DNA of 64,000 nucleotides from Bacillota bacterium (GCA_023412215.1 JAEYNX010000020.1:279874-343873); one strand, 5' to 3'; positions 1-8,851 are shown, counted from the first letter of the stretch. Notes: generated by a model not told the origin, from the letters alone. Translations and numbers: made by a program.

Positions 1-389
1 CCCAGTATGCAGGTGGAAAGCCCCTGCTCAGTCGCGGCAAAGCAGAGGTGCGCCGCCGCAATGCCGATGTCCACCGAGGTAAAATCCTGGTGCTTGATCC
101 CCGCGCCGATTTTTGTGAGCATGGGCCGGTGTGCTTTATCCTCCGAAACCACCACAAAGGCGGGTGCCTTTTCGGTAAAGCGGTTCGTGCCCATCTGCTG
201 GGTAAGCTTCGCCACCTTAGGCGAGAGCTCAGGGCTGTTTGCCACGGTAAAATGCCACGGCTGGCTGTTGTTTGCCGAGGGAGCCAAACGCGCCGCTTTG
301 AGGCATTCGATAAGCTTTTCCTTTTCCACCGGCTGTTCGGCGTAGCTGCGGCAGCTTTCGCGCTGCAGCACCAGCTTTGAAAAATCCAA
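1..389 (-). CDS. Nitroreductase family protein (3' end cut by window edge)
   Basis: The reverse-strand frame reads LDFSKLVLQRESCRSYAEQ, then APSANNSQPWHF and TSVDIGIAAAHLCFAATEQG, which are the FMN-binding and helix motifs of small nitroreductases. These flavoenzymes reduce nitro groups, quinones or similar electrophiles with NAD(P)H in the cytoplasm. I chose a TTG start at 389 because AGGAGGA lies six bases upstream; an in-frame ATG at 407 would put that site inside the gene. About 130 residues are visible and the C-terminus lies beyond the window. It diverges from the AraC-type gene at 527, a plausible regulator. The substrate cannot be told. Confidence 0.85.
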   Translation of the reverse strand, partial: MDFSKLVLQRESCRSYAEQPVEKEKLIECLKAARLAPSANNSQPWHFTVANSPELSPKVAKLTQQMGTNRFTEKAPAFVVVSEDKAHRPMLTKIGAGIKHQDFTSVDIGIAAAHLCFAATEQGLSTCIL

Positions 390-526
390 CCCTGTTCCTC
401 CTTTCATGCACGTTATGCAATAGTATTATAATACGAATTCGTTGCTTAAAAAAGTAATTTTTTACTTTTTCAAATGCCGCCCCTTGGAGGAGAGTCAAGA
501 GGGTTTCCTATCTTCCCCTTGCAGTT

Positions 527-1432
527 TTGGGCAACGATTATCAGGAAAGAATCAACCGCGCGATGGACTATATCGAGCAAAACCTTACCGAGCGGGTGGA
601 TTACGACCGGCTCGCTCAGCTTGCCTGCTGCTCGCAGTACCAGTTTCAGAAGATGTTCTCTTACATCGCAGGCGTCACGATGTCGGAGTACGTCCGGCGA
701 AGGCGTATGACGCTGGCGGCGTTTGAGCTGCGGCACAGCGACGTCAAGGTGATCGACCTCGCGTATAAGTACGGCTACGAGTCGCCCGAGGCGTTTACCC
801 GCGCGTTTGTCGCGGTGCACGGCGTTTCGCCCTCCGCGGCGCGCGTCGAGGGCGTGGAGCTGAGGGCATACCCGCAGATCTCCTTTCAAATAACGATTCA
901 AGGAGTAGCGAAGATGGAGTACAGAATTGTGGAGCGGGGCCCGTTTACGGTTTACGGCATCGAGCGGATGTTCGATATGACCAACGACCAGAACCTTATT
1001 GAGATACCGAGGTTTTGGAAGGAGCAATACGAGAGCGGAGCGGTAGACCGCTTGGGCGATAGCTCCGGTATTCCCTGCGGGGTGGGAGATGCCGGCCGCT
1101 GCCCTGTAGGGGGCATCTGCAGTTATGGGAATGTCGACGGGCCGCGCTTCCCCTACATGCTGTTTGTAGAGAAAACACCCGAGAGCAACAGCGCGGGCTA
1201 CACCGAGGTAAAGGTACCCGCCGCCACCTGGGCGGTGTTTAGGTCGGAGCCCTACACCGACGGCGACGGCAGCGTCACCGCGGCCTGCCAGAACCTTTAC
1301 AGGCGCATCTACGGCGAGTGGTTCCCCACCGCAAGCTATACTCTGGTGCCCTGCTATGAGCTGGAGATTTATTACTGGGCCAAAACCGGTAAAACGACCA
1401 TGGAGGTATGGCTCCGCGTGCAGCCGAAATAG
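527..1432 (+). CDS. AraC-family regulator with GyrI-like effector domain
   Basis: Residues about 8-105 form the double helix-turn-helix of AraC/XylS activators (YDRLAQLACCSQYQFQKMFS, then the second helix pair ending in PEAFTRAFVAVHGVSPSAAR). Residues about 130-300 (MEYRIVERGPFTVYGIERMF onward) look like the GyrI/AraC effector-binding fold that senses small amphipathic or drug-like molecules. With the HTH first and the sensor last it resembles the Rob/SoxS-plus-GyrI class. The start is uncertain: TTG at 527 is the only in-frame start codon near the domain edge, while the clear GGAGGAGAG site at 487-493 is 34 bases away. The divergent nitroreductase is a likely target. Confidence 0.85.
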   Translation: MGNDYQERINRAMDYIEQNLTERVDYDRLAQLACCSQYQFQKMFSYIAGVTMSEYVRRRRMTLAAFELRHSDVKVIDLAYKYGYESPEAFTRAFVAVHGVSPSAARVEGVELRAYPQISFQITIQGVAKMEYRIVERGPFTVYGIERMFDMTNDQNLIEIPRFWKEQYESGAVDRLGDSSGIPCGVGDAGRCPVGGICSYGNVDGPRFPYMLFVEKTPESNSAGYTEVKVPAATWAVFRSEPYTDGDGSVTAACQNLYRRIYGEWFPTASYTLVPCYELEIYYWAKTGKTTMEVWLRVQPK

Positions 1433-1444
1433 TTAAAAACCTAA

Positions 1445-1483
1445 AGCCGCCGTTTGCGATCAACAAACGGCGGCTGCTTTTTT
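1445..1483. terminator. Bidirectional rho-independent terminator
   Basis: Arms AGCCGCCGTTTG (1445-1456) and CAAACGGCGGCT (1464-1475) are fully complementary. A T-run follows on the plus strand and a TTTTT run follows on the minus strand, so it can end both the AraC gene and the pilBT transcript. Confidence 0.9.
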
Positions 1484-1507
1484 GAGTAGTACTAAATCTC
1501 TTATGAA

Positions 1508-2569
1508 TTAAAAGCCCCCTAGAAGATACCGCTGCAGGTTCTCGGCGTCCATGGTGCGGGAGAAGGCCATCTCCTTGGTGATAATGCCTGCCTTCACCAG
1601 TTTCGCCAGATGGTAGTCCATCGGCTGCATCCCCAGCTTGATACCGGTCTGGATACAGGAGTTGATCTGGTGCGTCTTGCCCTCGCGTATCAGGTTTGCG
1701 ATGGCATCGGTGGCGAGCATGATCTCAAGCGCCGCCACGCGCCCCTTTCCGTCGGCCATGGGGATGAGCTGCTGGGTGATAACCCCTTCCAGTATGCTGG
1801 CGGTCTGCACGCGTATCTGCTGCTGTTGGTGGGGCGGAAAGACGTCGATAATGCGGTCTACCGTGTTGGCGGCGCCGTTGGTGTGCAGGGTGGAGAGCAC
1901 CAGATGCCCCGTTTCGGCCGCCGTAACCGCCGCCGAAACCGTCTCTACGTCGCGCATCTCGCCCACCAAAATCACGTCGGGGTCCTCGCGCAGCGAGGCA
2001 CGCAGGGCGGAGGCAAAGGACAGGGCGTCCTCGCCGATTTCGCGCTGGTTTACCATCGAGTTCTGGTGGCGGTGCAGGTATTCGATCGGGTCTTCGATGG
2101 TGATCACGTGCGCGCGGCGGTTTTTGTTGATGAAGTCCACCATCGCCGCAAGGGTGGTGGATTTGCCGCTGCCCGTCGGGCCCGTGAGCAGCACCAGCCC
2201 GCGCTGCTTCATGGCAAGCATCTTTAAGCACTCGGGCATATGCAGCTGCTCGAGGGTGGGAATCTCCTGCACCAGCAGGCGGATGGCAGCGCCCATGCTG
2301 CCGCGCTGCTTGTAGGCGTTTACGCGAAAGCGCCCGCCGGGCATCACGAACGAAAAGTCTACGTCGCCCTTCTTCTGCAGGGTCTCCATGCGCTCGATGT
2401 TGAGCATGGCGGAAATCAAGCGGTAGGTGTCCTCAGGCAGCAGCACCGGGTATTCTAAAAGCGCCATCAGTTCGCCGTTTACACGCACAATGGGCGGTTT
2501 ACCCACCGTAATGTGCAAATCCGAGGATTTGAGCCTTCCTGCGGCGGTCAGCAGTTCTTCTATCGTCAT
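1508..2569 (-). CDS. pilT: Type IV pilus retraction ATPase PilT
   Basis: A cytoplasmic hexameric ATPase that depolymerises type IV pili and powers twitching. The 353-residue length is normal for the family. Walker A GPTGSGKST lies at residues 130-138, the Walker B region EDPDVILVGEMRD around 195-207, and the PilT-type HLVLSTLHTNGAANTVDR box follows. There is no N-terminal MshEN domain, which separates PilT from PilB. It lies 58 bases downstream of pilB on the same strand, so the two are probably co-transcribed extension and retraction motors. The ATG start is followed directly by the typical TIEELL N-terminus. Confidence 0.95.
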   Translation of the reverse strand: MTIEELLTAAGRLKSSDLHITVGKPPIVRVNGELMALLEYPVLLPEDTYRLISAMLNIERMETLQKKGDVDFSFVMPGGRFRVNAYKQRGSMGAAIRLLVQEIPTLEQLHMPECLKMLAMKQRGLVLLTGPTGSGKSTTLAAMVDFINKNRRAHVITIEDPIEYLHRHQNSMVNQREIGEDALSFASALRASLREDPDVILVGEMRDVETVSAAVTAAETGHLVLSTLHTNGAANTVDRIIDVFPPHQQQQIRVQTASILEGVITQQLIPMADGKGRVAALEIMLATDAIANLIREGKTHQINSCIQTGIKLGMQPMDYHLAKLVKAGIITKEMAFSRTMDAENLQRYLLGGF

Positions 2570-2627
2570 CCGTTCATCTCGCCTTTCCGTGGGTAGAGCT
2601 TAAGAATCTTTCCATGCAGCAGGGAAC

Positions 2628-4322
2628 TCAAACGCTGTAGGTCACCTTGATCAGCTCGTCGGTGGTGGTAATGCCCGAAAGCACCAGCTCGCTGAGGTTC
2701 TGGCCCAAAAAGGTGGTGCCTTGGGTGGCCACGTAGGCACGTATCTGGTCTTCGGTGGCGTTCTGTACAATCATGGCGCGTGCGGCTTTATTGATCACCA
2801 CCACCTCGTGGATGGCGGTTCTGCCTTTATAGCCGGTGCCGTTGCAGTAGGGGCAGCCCCTGCCGCGGTAAAGGGTGGCGGGCCCGTTTATGCCGAGCAT
2901 GGTACCTTCCTCCGGCGAAGCCTCGTATGCCTCCTTGCAGTTGGGGCAGATTTTCTTTACCAGGCGCTGCGCCAGAATACCCACCACCGAGGAGGAAACA
3001 AGGTAGGGGGGCACGCCCATATCCACCAGCCTCGTAATAGCCGACACCGCGTCGTTGGTGTGCAGGGTAGAGAGCACCAGATGCCCCGTAATCGCCGCGC
3101 GGATGGCGATCTGCGCCGTTTCGCTGTCGCGTATCTCACCGATCATGATGATGTCGGGGTCCTGCCTCAAGATCGAGCGCAGGCCGCTCGCGAAGGTAAG
3201 CCCCGCCTTAGGGTTTACCTGCACCTGATTGACCCCCTCCATACGGTACTCCACCGGGTCTTCTACCGTGATGATGTTTACCTCGCTGGTGTTTAACTGC
3301 CGCAGCACGGCGTAGAGGGTGGTGGATTTACCGCTGCCCGTCGGGCCGGTTACCAGGATAATGCCGTGCGGGCTTTTGATGATATGGTCAAACTGGGCAA
3401 GGTTTTTTTCCGAGAACCCGAGCTGCCGGATGCTCATCGCAGAGGTATTTTGGGTGCCCAGCACGCGGACGACCGCCTTCTCGCCCGTCACGGTGGGCAG
3501 GATGGAGAGGCGGATGTCGGCGGTAATGCCGTCCACCGTCATCTCAAAACGGCCGTCCTGCGGGATGCGGCGCTCGGCGATATTTAGGCTGCCCATAATC
3601 TTCAGCCTTGTAATCAGCGTATTGTGGGCGGCGACATTTAGGCGCATCTGGTCGGTGAGCACGCCGTCGATGCGCATGCGAATCTTGGTGTGGGTGCGGG
3701 TGGCCTCGATGTGTATGTCACTGGCGCCCAGCTGTATGGCGTTGGAGACGATCGAGTTGATTAAGCGCACAATCGGCGCGCTGTCGATGCGCTCGTCCAT
3801 CTCGCTGCTCATCGCCTCGATCTCGGTGGGGGTAAAGAACTCCTCGTTTACGTCCGAGGCCGCCTGATGCGCCTGCTGGCGGGTGTAGAACTTCTCGATC
3901 ATCTGCCGTATCTGCGTCGGGGTGGAAAGCACCGCCTTCACCTCGCAGCGCGACTCAAAGCGCACGTCCTCTATGGCGTAGAAGTTCATCGGGTCGCTCA
4001 TGGCAATCGTCAGGGTGTTGCCGATGCGCGTGATGGGGATGAGCGAGTATTTCTTCGCGGTGCCCTCCTGTATGGCGTGCACCGCCTCAGGGCTGATGGT
4101 GGTGTTGTCGAGGTCTATAAAATCCACATGCAGGCGCTGCTCCAGACAGTGCATGAGGTTGCGTTCGGTCACATAGCCGCTTTCGATCAATACGTCGCCC
4201 AGCCGCTTGCCGGGGGTCTTTTTCTGCTCGGCGAGCGCGCTTGCAAGCTGCTCGTTGGTAATAAAGCCCGCCTCCAGCAGCACCTGACCGATTGGAACAT
4301 TCTTTTGTTGCATCCGCTGCAT
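2628..4322 (-). CDS. pilB: Type IV pilus assembly ATPase PilB/GspE
   Basis: The extension ATPase that drives pilin polymerisation at the inner face of the membrane. Residues 1-150 form the MshEN-type N-domain (IGQVLLEAGFITNEQLASAL, then RLGDVLIESGYV). The ATPase core carries GPTGSGKST at 326-334, an Asp-box RQDPDIIMIGEIRD and a HLVLSTLHTNDA box. A zinc-binding four-cysteine insert (CPNC and CPYC) sits near the C-terminus, diagnostic for GspE/PilB. At 564 residues it is full length. GGAG precedes the chosen ATG by six bases. The prepilin peptidase gene diverges upstream, separated by a mosaic repeat element. Confidence 0.96.
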   Translation of the reverse strand: MQRMQQKNVPIGQVLLEAGFITNEQLASALAEQKKTPGKRLGDVLIESGYVTERNLMHCLEQRLHVDFIDLDNTTISPEAVHAIQEGTAKKYSLIPITRIGNTLTIAMSDPMNFYAIEDVRFESRCEVKAVLSTPTQIRQMIEKFYTRQQAHQAASDVNEEFFTPTEIEAMSSEMDERIDSAPIVRLINSIVSNAIQLGASDIHIEATRTHTKIRMRIDGVLTDQMRLNVAAHNTLITRLKIMGSLNIAERRIPQDGRFEMTVDGITADIRLSILPTVTGEKAVVRVLGTQNTSAMSIRQLGFSEKNLAQFDHIIKSPHGIILVTGPTGSGKSTTLYAVLRQLNTSEVNIITVEDPVEYRMEGVNQVQVNPKAGLTFASGLRSILRQDPDIIMIGEIRDSETAQIAIRAAITGHLVLSTLHTNDAVSAITRLVDMGVPPYLVSSSVVGILAQRLVKKICPNCKEAYEASPEEGTMLGINGPATLYRGRGCPYCNGTGYKGRTAIHEVVVINKAARAMIVQNATEDQIRAYVATQGTTFLGQNLSELVLSGITTTDELIKVTYSV

Positions 4323-4347
4323 TGCTTTCTCCGCCCTTTTGTGATTA

Positions 4348-4526
4348 ATATACTATATTCCATTTGAACAGGGGATAAAATCCTCTGTTCAAACACGCCG
4401 TGATAAAACGGCGTGGGCGGCTTTTAGCCGCCGACGCTTTGCGTTGTTGCTCCCCGCCTTCAGCGGGGTTTAAAAAAGAATTCGTGTTCTTGCCATTTTA
4501 CTGCTTCTATTATAGAATAGTATTAC
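4348..4526. repeat. Mosaic hairpin element, copy 1 (MITE-like)
   Basis: The longest copy of a repeat family found throughout the window. The left end reads TATACTATATTCCATTTGAA and the right end GAATAGTATTACC, so the ends are imperfect inverted repeats. Inside lie hairpins CACGCCGT/ACGGCGTG, GGCGGC/GCCGCC and CCCCGC/GCGGGG and the module GCTTTGCGTTGTTGC. Related copies are at 16772-16884, 28022-28136, 39548-39700, 42518-42586, 43558-43642 and 44528-44695. It fills the pilB-pilD divergent gap. Confidence 0.75.
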
Positions 4527-4545
4527 CGAAGAATCAACCTAAACC

Positions 4546-5331
4546 ATGGGGATGAGAGACATGCTCCCAGCCGATTTACAGCCATTTTACCTCGTGATAA
4601 CAGGCCTTATGGGCCTGTTGTTCGGCAGCTTTTTAAACGTGTGCATCTTCCGCATTCCCAAAAAGGAATCCATCGTCACCGGCGCCTCTCACTGCATGAC
4701 CTGCGGGAAGCGGATACCATGGTACGATCTGATTCCTGTTTTCAGTTATCTTATCCTGCGGGGGCGGTGCCGCGGCTGCGGGGCGAAGATCACCATCCGG
4801 TACCCCGCGGTGGAGGCGCTTACCGCCGCATTGTGGCTGGGTGTTTACCTGCGGTACGGTTTTACACCCCAAACGCTGCTGTATTTAAGCCTTGTCAGCG
4901 CGCTGATCGTCGCCGCTTTTATCGATATTGATACCACCGAGGTGCCGCTGTCGCTGACGGTGTTTATCCTCGTGCTGGGCATTGCCGCCTTATTCTTACG
5001 GGATATGCCGTTTTACGAAAGGCTGATCGGCCTTTTTGCGGCGAGCGTGCCGCTGCTTATCGCCGCCGTGCTGTCCAAGGGCGGCATGGGGGGCGGCGAT
5101 ATCAAGCTGATGGCGGTGTGCGGGCTGGTGATAGGGTGGAAGCTGATACTGCTCTCGCTGCTCCTTGCGGTTCTCAGCGGCGCCGTGTACGGCGGGGTGC
5201 TGCTGATCCTGCGCAAAAAGGGAAGAAAGGCGGAGATACCGCTGGTGCCGTTTTTAGCAGGCAGCATCGTGGTAAGCCTTTTGTTTGGCGGCGAGCTGAT
5301 CGCGGGCTATCTGTCCCTGATAGGCTTCTAA
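4546..5331 (+). CDS. pilD: Prepilin peptidase / N-methyltransferase PilD
   Basis: A polytopic membrane aspartyl protease that cleaves the leader of type IV prepilins and methylates the new N-terminal Phe. The cytoplasmic N-domain has the paired cysteines CMTC and CRGC that bind zinc and support methylation. Catalytic aspartates are in FIDIDTTEVPL and in GGGDIKLM. About eight hydrophobic segments are visible and the length (261) is standard. ATG 4561 has a better placed purine-rich site (GGGGATGAG) than ATG 4546, so the true protein may be five residues shorter. It is encoded opposite the rest of the pilus genes. Confidence 0.93.
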   Translation: MGMRDMLPADLQPFYLVITGLMGLLFGSFLNVCIFRIPKKESIVTGASHCMTCGKRIPWYDLIPVFSYLILRGRCRGCGAKITIRYPAVEALTAALWLGVYLRYGFTPQTLLYLSLVSALIVAAFIDIDTTEVPLSLTVFILVLGIAALFLRDMPFYERLIGLFAASVPLLIAAVLSKGGMGGGDIKLMAVCGLVIGWKLILLSLLLAVLSGAVYGGVLLILRKKGRKAEIPLVPFLAGSIVVSLLFGGELIAGYLSLIGF

Positions 5332-5350
5332 TAAATGTTATATAAAGATT

Positions 5351-5402
5351 CGCACACCCTCCGCGCAAAGGCAATGGCTGCGTGGGGGTGTGCGGCTTTT
5401 TT
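5351..5402 (+). terminator. Terminator after pilD
   Basis: CGCACACCC (5351-5359) pairs with GGGTGTGCG (5386-5394), followed by a run of six T. Confidence 0.85.
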
Positions 5403-5413
5403 AGGCTAATATC

Positions 5414-5441
5414 GGGCTTTATCAATGATAAAGCCCTTTTT
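5414..5441. terminator. Second hairpin between pilD and the sigma gene
   Basis: GGGCTTTATC (5414-5423) and GATAAAGCCC (5427-5436) are perfectly complementary and followed by TTTTT on the plus strand. It lies just past the end of the minus-strand sigma gene and may serve both directions. Confidence 0.8.
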
Positions 5442-5455
5442 CATGCTGTATCTGT

Positions 5456-6229
5456 CTATCGGCGCTTGGCGGAGGCAGGCCTGTTTTTTGCGCGCCGCCG
5501 TGAAAAAACGCGGTAGGATGCGGATACCGGAGCATCGGTGCCACCCTCGGCCAACAGCCCCGCCATCTCGTGCAGGCTGCTGAGCTTGATGCGGCTTACC
5601 CGTTTTTGGTTGATACCGAGCTGCGCGGCCACCTGTTCCTGGGTCATCTCTTTATAAAAGAGCGCGTGTATCACCCGCTGCTGTAAAACGCTTAACTTGC
5701 TGACCGCCTGTGCCACGACGATGCGGTCCTCAATGGGCAGGTGAAACGAGGCGTACTGCAGGGTGCGGATGTTGTTAACGTCGATATCCTCGATGCTCAC
5801 CAGCCCCGCGCGCATCACCTCCAGCACGCTGCTCTCGGTGACGCCCAGCCTTTGGGCGATGCTCTTGGCGGTGGGCAGCTCCCCGTCTTCCTTCAGCTGG
5901 TACTCGATCAGCCTATCTACCTTCGCCTGCAGCTCGATGATGCAGCCCGGGCGCGCATGGGCTGCCTCCTTGCGCACATAGTGGCGTATGGCGCTGATGA
6001 TGCACTCCGAGGCCCAGGTGGAAAAGGCCGTGCCAAGGCTGGGCTTGTAGCCCGAGAGTGCCTTTAAGAGCCCCTCCATGCCCGTTTGGTACAGGTCATC
6101 AAAGCAGCAGTTACCGCCATACAGGCGGGAAAAGTGTACCACCAGAGGCTCCGCGGCACGGATGACGTTTGAGCAGTTCTCTTCGGTTTTGTGCGTGAAA
6201 TACTCTTGCGCTGCAGTGTTGATGTCCAT
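5456..6229 (-). CDS. Sigma-70 family RNA polymerase sigma factor
   Basis: Region 2 (FDDLYQTGMEGLLKALSGYK, then FSTWASECIISAIRHYVRKE) and region 4 (LSVLQQRVIHALFYKEMTQE plus the helix AAQLGINQKRVSRIK) are clear, with a region-3-like HTH between (PTAKSIAQRLGVTESSVLEV). This layout is that of group 3 SigB/F/G-like factors, not ECF factors. I place the start at 6229 (MDINTAAQE) because GGAG lies seven bases upstream; an earlier in-frame ATG at 6256 has none. A strongly basic C-terminal tail is unusual. It follows the two prepilin genes on the same strand and may direct pilus gene expression, which is inference. Confidence 0.88.
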   Translation of the reverse strand: MDINTAAQEYFTHKTEENCSNVIRAAEPLVVHFSRLYGGNCCFDDLYQTGMEGLLKALSGYKPSLGTAFSTWASECIISAIRHYVRKEAAHARPGCIIELQAKVDRLIEYQLKEDGELPTAKSIAQRLGVTESSVLEVMRAGLVSIEDIDVNNIRTLQYASFHLPIEDRIVVAQAVSKLSVLQQRVIHALFYKEMTQEQVAAQLGINQKRVSRIKLSSLHEMAGLLAEGGTDAPVSASYRVFSRRRAKNRPASAKRR

Positions 6230-6329
6230 GATAAGCTCCATTCCGCCGATAGGCATCTATATAGAATGATTCACTTACCTTAAGTATGGCAGGAGTAAAA
6301 AGCTGCTGTTTGTGTGAAAGCCGCTTAAG

Positions 6330-6908
6330 CTATGCCGGCAGGGTTTCGTCCCCGTCGGGTTTGGTAAACTGTATCTCCTGAATCGTTCCCGGAGAGGTTT
6401 TTATATTGTCCTCCAGCAGGTTTGCGAGATAGATGCTCTTGGATAGCGAATATAACTGCTCGGTGGGGTGCTGTGCGTCAAAAACCTCTATTTTTACCCC
6501 CAGCACCTGTTCTCGCGACTTAGTAAAGGTAACCCGAAAACGCAATGCGGCACTGATCTCCGCTCCAAAGGCAGCTGAGCGGGAGGCATCCCCGCTTTTA
6601 TAGGTGGTAATCCCCTTGTTTTCATCCGCCGTAATCAAGAAATGGCCTGCCGCAACGGTATTTAGGGTGGAGACGCGCGGCTGCAGCGTCAGTTCGTTGG
6701 TGGAGTACACGCTGCCCTCGATATAATCCATCATTAGGTTCGCGGCATTCTTGGCGCTTACCGCCTTTTGGCTTATTGCAAAAAAGCTCATGGTCGGGAA
6801 GATAAACATCGAAATCGCCACCATCAGAATGCCGATAATGGCCATGGTAATAATCAGCTCAAGAAGCGTAAAGCCTTTTTTACTCTTTATGTATTTCATT
6901 AAAGGCAT
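6330..6908 (-). CDS. Type IV prepilin-like protein
   Basis: The N-terminus KKGFTLLELIITMAIIGILM is a class A prepilin signal: a short basic leader, Gly at -1, Phe +1 and Glu +5, then a hydrophobic helix. The rest (about 150 residues) is not recognisable. PilD would cleave after Gly, and the product would enter the pilus as a major or minor pilin. Two starts are possible, ATG 6908 or ATG 6896 (MKYIKSKKG), both near a GGGGG site. It lies 15 bases after the next prepilin gene in one operon. Confidence 0.88.
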   Translation of the reverse strand: MPLMKYIKSKKGFTLLELIITMAIIGILMVAISMFIFPTMSFFAISQKAVSAKNAANLMMDYIEGSVYSTNELTLQPRVSTLNTVAAGHFLITADENKGITTYKSGDASRSAAFGAEISAALRFRVTFTKSREQVLGVKIEVFDAQHPTEQLYSLSKSIYLANLLEDNIKTSPGTIQEIQFTKPDGDETLPA

Positions 6909-6923
6909 TGCCCCCTGTCCGCC

Positions 6924-7277
6924 CTATTCAATAGGTACATAGGCCTTTAGCTTCGCGCCCGTTGCAGGGTCTTCGGCTTCGGCAAATTGCCCCGGGCCGG
7001 TGATGGTTTTTCCGTTTATGGTAATCGAGATTTCATCACTGCCGGTGGCAGACGAATAGGTTACACCGCTTACACTGCTGGTACTGTCCATGGCATCTTC
7101 AAGCTTGGTGGTGAGGTCGGCATTGCCCCGGTTTAGCTGCGTAGCATTGCCGTTCAGCTGAAAGACCGGTATAAACACCGCCGCAAACCCTACCGCAAGC
7201 AACCCCAATATGCCAAGGCTGATGAGCAGCTCCAGCAGGGTTACCCCTTTGTCGTTATGTAAGATATTTTGCTTCAT
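6924..7277 (-). CDS. Minor type IV prepilin-like protein
   Basis: Carries the prepilin signal DKGVTLLELLISLGILGLLA with Val at +1 and Glu at +5, followed by a short globular part of about 85 residues. The small size and the non-Phe +1 residue suggest a minor pilin (PilV/GspI-like) that primes assembly. I prefer the start at 7277 (MKQNILHNDKG), with GGGGG about 11 bases upstream, over the ATG at 7295. It sits between the polymer-like pilus protein and the other prepilin. Confidence 0.82.
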   Translation of the reverse strand: MKQNILHNDKGVTLLELLISLGILGLLAVGFAAVFIPVFQLNGNATQLNRGNADLTTKLEDAMDSTSSVSGVTYSSATGSDEISITINGKTITGPGQFAEAEDPATGAKLKAYVPIE

Positions 7278-7319
7278 ATTAGGCACAGCCCCCATCTATT
7301 CTCTAAATCAACACCTAGG

Positions 7320-8813
7320 CTAGCTGTTCTTGTTGGTGTATACGCCCAGTAAATCTACTCCACCCGAGCTGCCTCCGCCGCCCTCGCCCCCGTCTGGGAC
7401 GCCGATCTCACCCATACCCGAAATCTGGGGGTAATCGGGTATCTGATAATAAAGAGGTACATTATTGGCGATATTTGATGATGAGACAAGCATGCTGCCC
7501 GCAAATTTAGTGGAGTTACTTAGATATGCATTACCGAATGGCATAACGATATGGGCTGCGAGTTGCGCAGAATTTGAAACCATAATAGTGTTATTATACG
7601 GCGAAATAATATAAACCTTTGGCTTTGTTGTATTCGTTATATCCGGTTTGGTTTTTTCAACACCAAACCGCTGATTATTATAAAGATGGAAATCAGCTCC
7701 GTCGGCCAGATGCAAGACAATACTGTTACTACCCTTTACATATACCGTAAGATTGCTATTACACCCACTAAAAACGGAGGTATTAGGTATTAATAGGCTA
7801 ATTGGTCCAGCTGTAGTATCAATTGTAAAATTTTCACAAAAATAATTAACACTTTGAAGGGTTCCGGACTGATTTATCGTATCGCCCGTTGAGGTAACAG
7901 TCAGGTTATTTTTTTTCAAATTATTGTTGATATATGTCTTGTAATCACTAATTGTAAAAAGATTTTGAAGTTTTTCCACTTCGCTGCTGAAGTTTAAGCC
8001 CGGCATACCGGGCGATTGGGGAGTAAATTCGTAGTACTTGTTTACTTTGCCATACACTTTTGAGGAATTATTAAAGGTGGCATTACCTTTGCAGTAAATA
8101 TCACCATATACTTTTACGTTATTAGAAAAAGTTAAACTTCCCAGACTGTAGACATTACCCTCTACAATAACATCGTTTGAAAAATTAATGTTTCCAGTAC
8201 AATATATATTTCCACCGTTACCATTCACTTTTTTAGTCGTGGCATAGTTACTAATAGAAATATTTCCTTTAATATACATGTCACCATAAACAGTTACCGT
8301 ATTCGGAAGTGAAATGATGTCATTGATTAAAATATTCCCATAAAGTACAGCGCCATTGCTGATCCCGGAGGTTCCACCGGTAAAATCCGTTGCTGTTATT
8401 AGATCCTGTCCAAACGGGAACCCATCTGAGCCGGCCTTTCGGTTCACAATCGCCCGCACGGTTCGGGATTTGCCCTCGAACTCGCCCTCAGACGAGATTT
8501 CATAGCGGGTGGCGTCCAGCTTTTTTATCACGACGCTGTAGTCGCCCATATCCGCCGTATGCGATTCGTCGGAGGTGCCGATATAATCATCGATATCCTC
8601 ATCGGGGTTGTCCTTAAAATAGTCTACCGCGGCCAGCACCGCCGAGCGCGCGGTGAAGTAGGCCTGCTGGTTCTGCCAGTCGGTCACCGAGTTTGTATGG
8701 GAGCTTTCCGTAAGCGTAAGCGCGGCGGTGGCGAAGACGATCAGCAGCGCAAACACCAGTATCACCAGTATCAGTGTGCTGCCGCGCCGGTTGTTGATGA
8801 TGCGTGCAGGCAT
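7320..8813 (-). CDS. PilX-like pilus-associated protein with bactofilin-like repeats
   Basis: The N-terminus NNRRGSTLILVILVFALLIV resembles the membrane anchor of PilX/GspK-type pilus proteins, followed by a PilX-like region to about residue 125. Residues about 145-260 contain repeated beta-strand motifs (YGNILINDI, YGDMYIKGNISIS, EGNVYSLGSLTFS, YGDIYCKGNATFN) like polymer-forming or bactofilin repeats. The C-terminus is rich in Gly and Pro. The middle of the gene (about 7450-8400) is much more AT-rich than both ends and than its neighbours, which suggests a replaced or fast-evolving surface domain. A tip adhesin role is plausible but unproven. Confidence 0.75.
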   Translation of the reverse strand: MPARIINNRRGSTLILVILVFALLIVFATAALTLTESSHTNSVTDWQNQQAYFTARSAVLAAVDYFKDNPDEDIDDYIGTSDESHTADMGDYSVVIKKLDATRYEISSEGEFEGKSRTVRAIVNRKAGSDGFPFGQDLITATDFTGGTSGISNGAVLYGNILINDIISLPNTVTVYGDMYIKGNISISNYATTKKVNGNGGNIYCTGNINFSNDVIVEGNVYSLGSLTFSNNVKVYGDIYCKGNATFNNSSKVYGKVNKYYEFTPQSPGMPGLNFSSEVEKLQNLFTISDYKTYINNNLKKNNLTVTSTGDTINQSGTLQSVNYFCENFTIDTTAGPISLLIPNTSVFSGCNSNLTVYVKGSNSIVLHLADGADFHLYNNQRFGVEKTKPDITNTTKPKVYIISPYNNTIMVSNSAQLAAHIVMPFGNAYLSNSTKFAGSMLVSSSNIANNVPLYYQIPDYPQISGMGEIGVPDGGEGGGGSSGGVDLLGVYTNKNS

Positions 8814-8851
8814 ACGCTCCCTCCTCTGTCGTCGGTTCGCTTTTGAATTAT

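Noticed and set aside
229..498. Minus-strand ORF of 89 residues overlapping the nitroreductase start
   Set aside because: It is in another frame from the clear nitroreductase sequence and has no homology-like features.
1610..2315. Long plus-strand open frames opposite pilT
   Set aside because: They are antisense shadows produced by the GC-rich codon bias of pilT, as are the many similar frames opposite other genes.
4348..4526. Mosaic elements as rho-independent terminators or attenuators
   Set aside because: They contain hairpins but no consistent T-runs, and the same modules occur in both orientations relative to genes.
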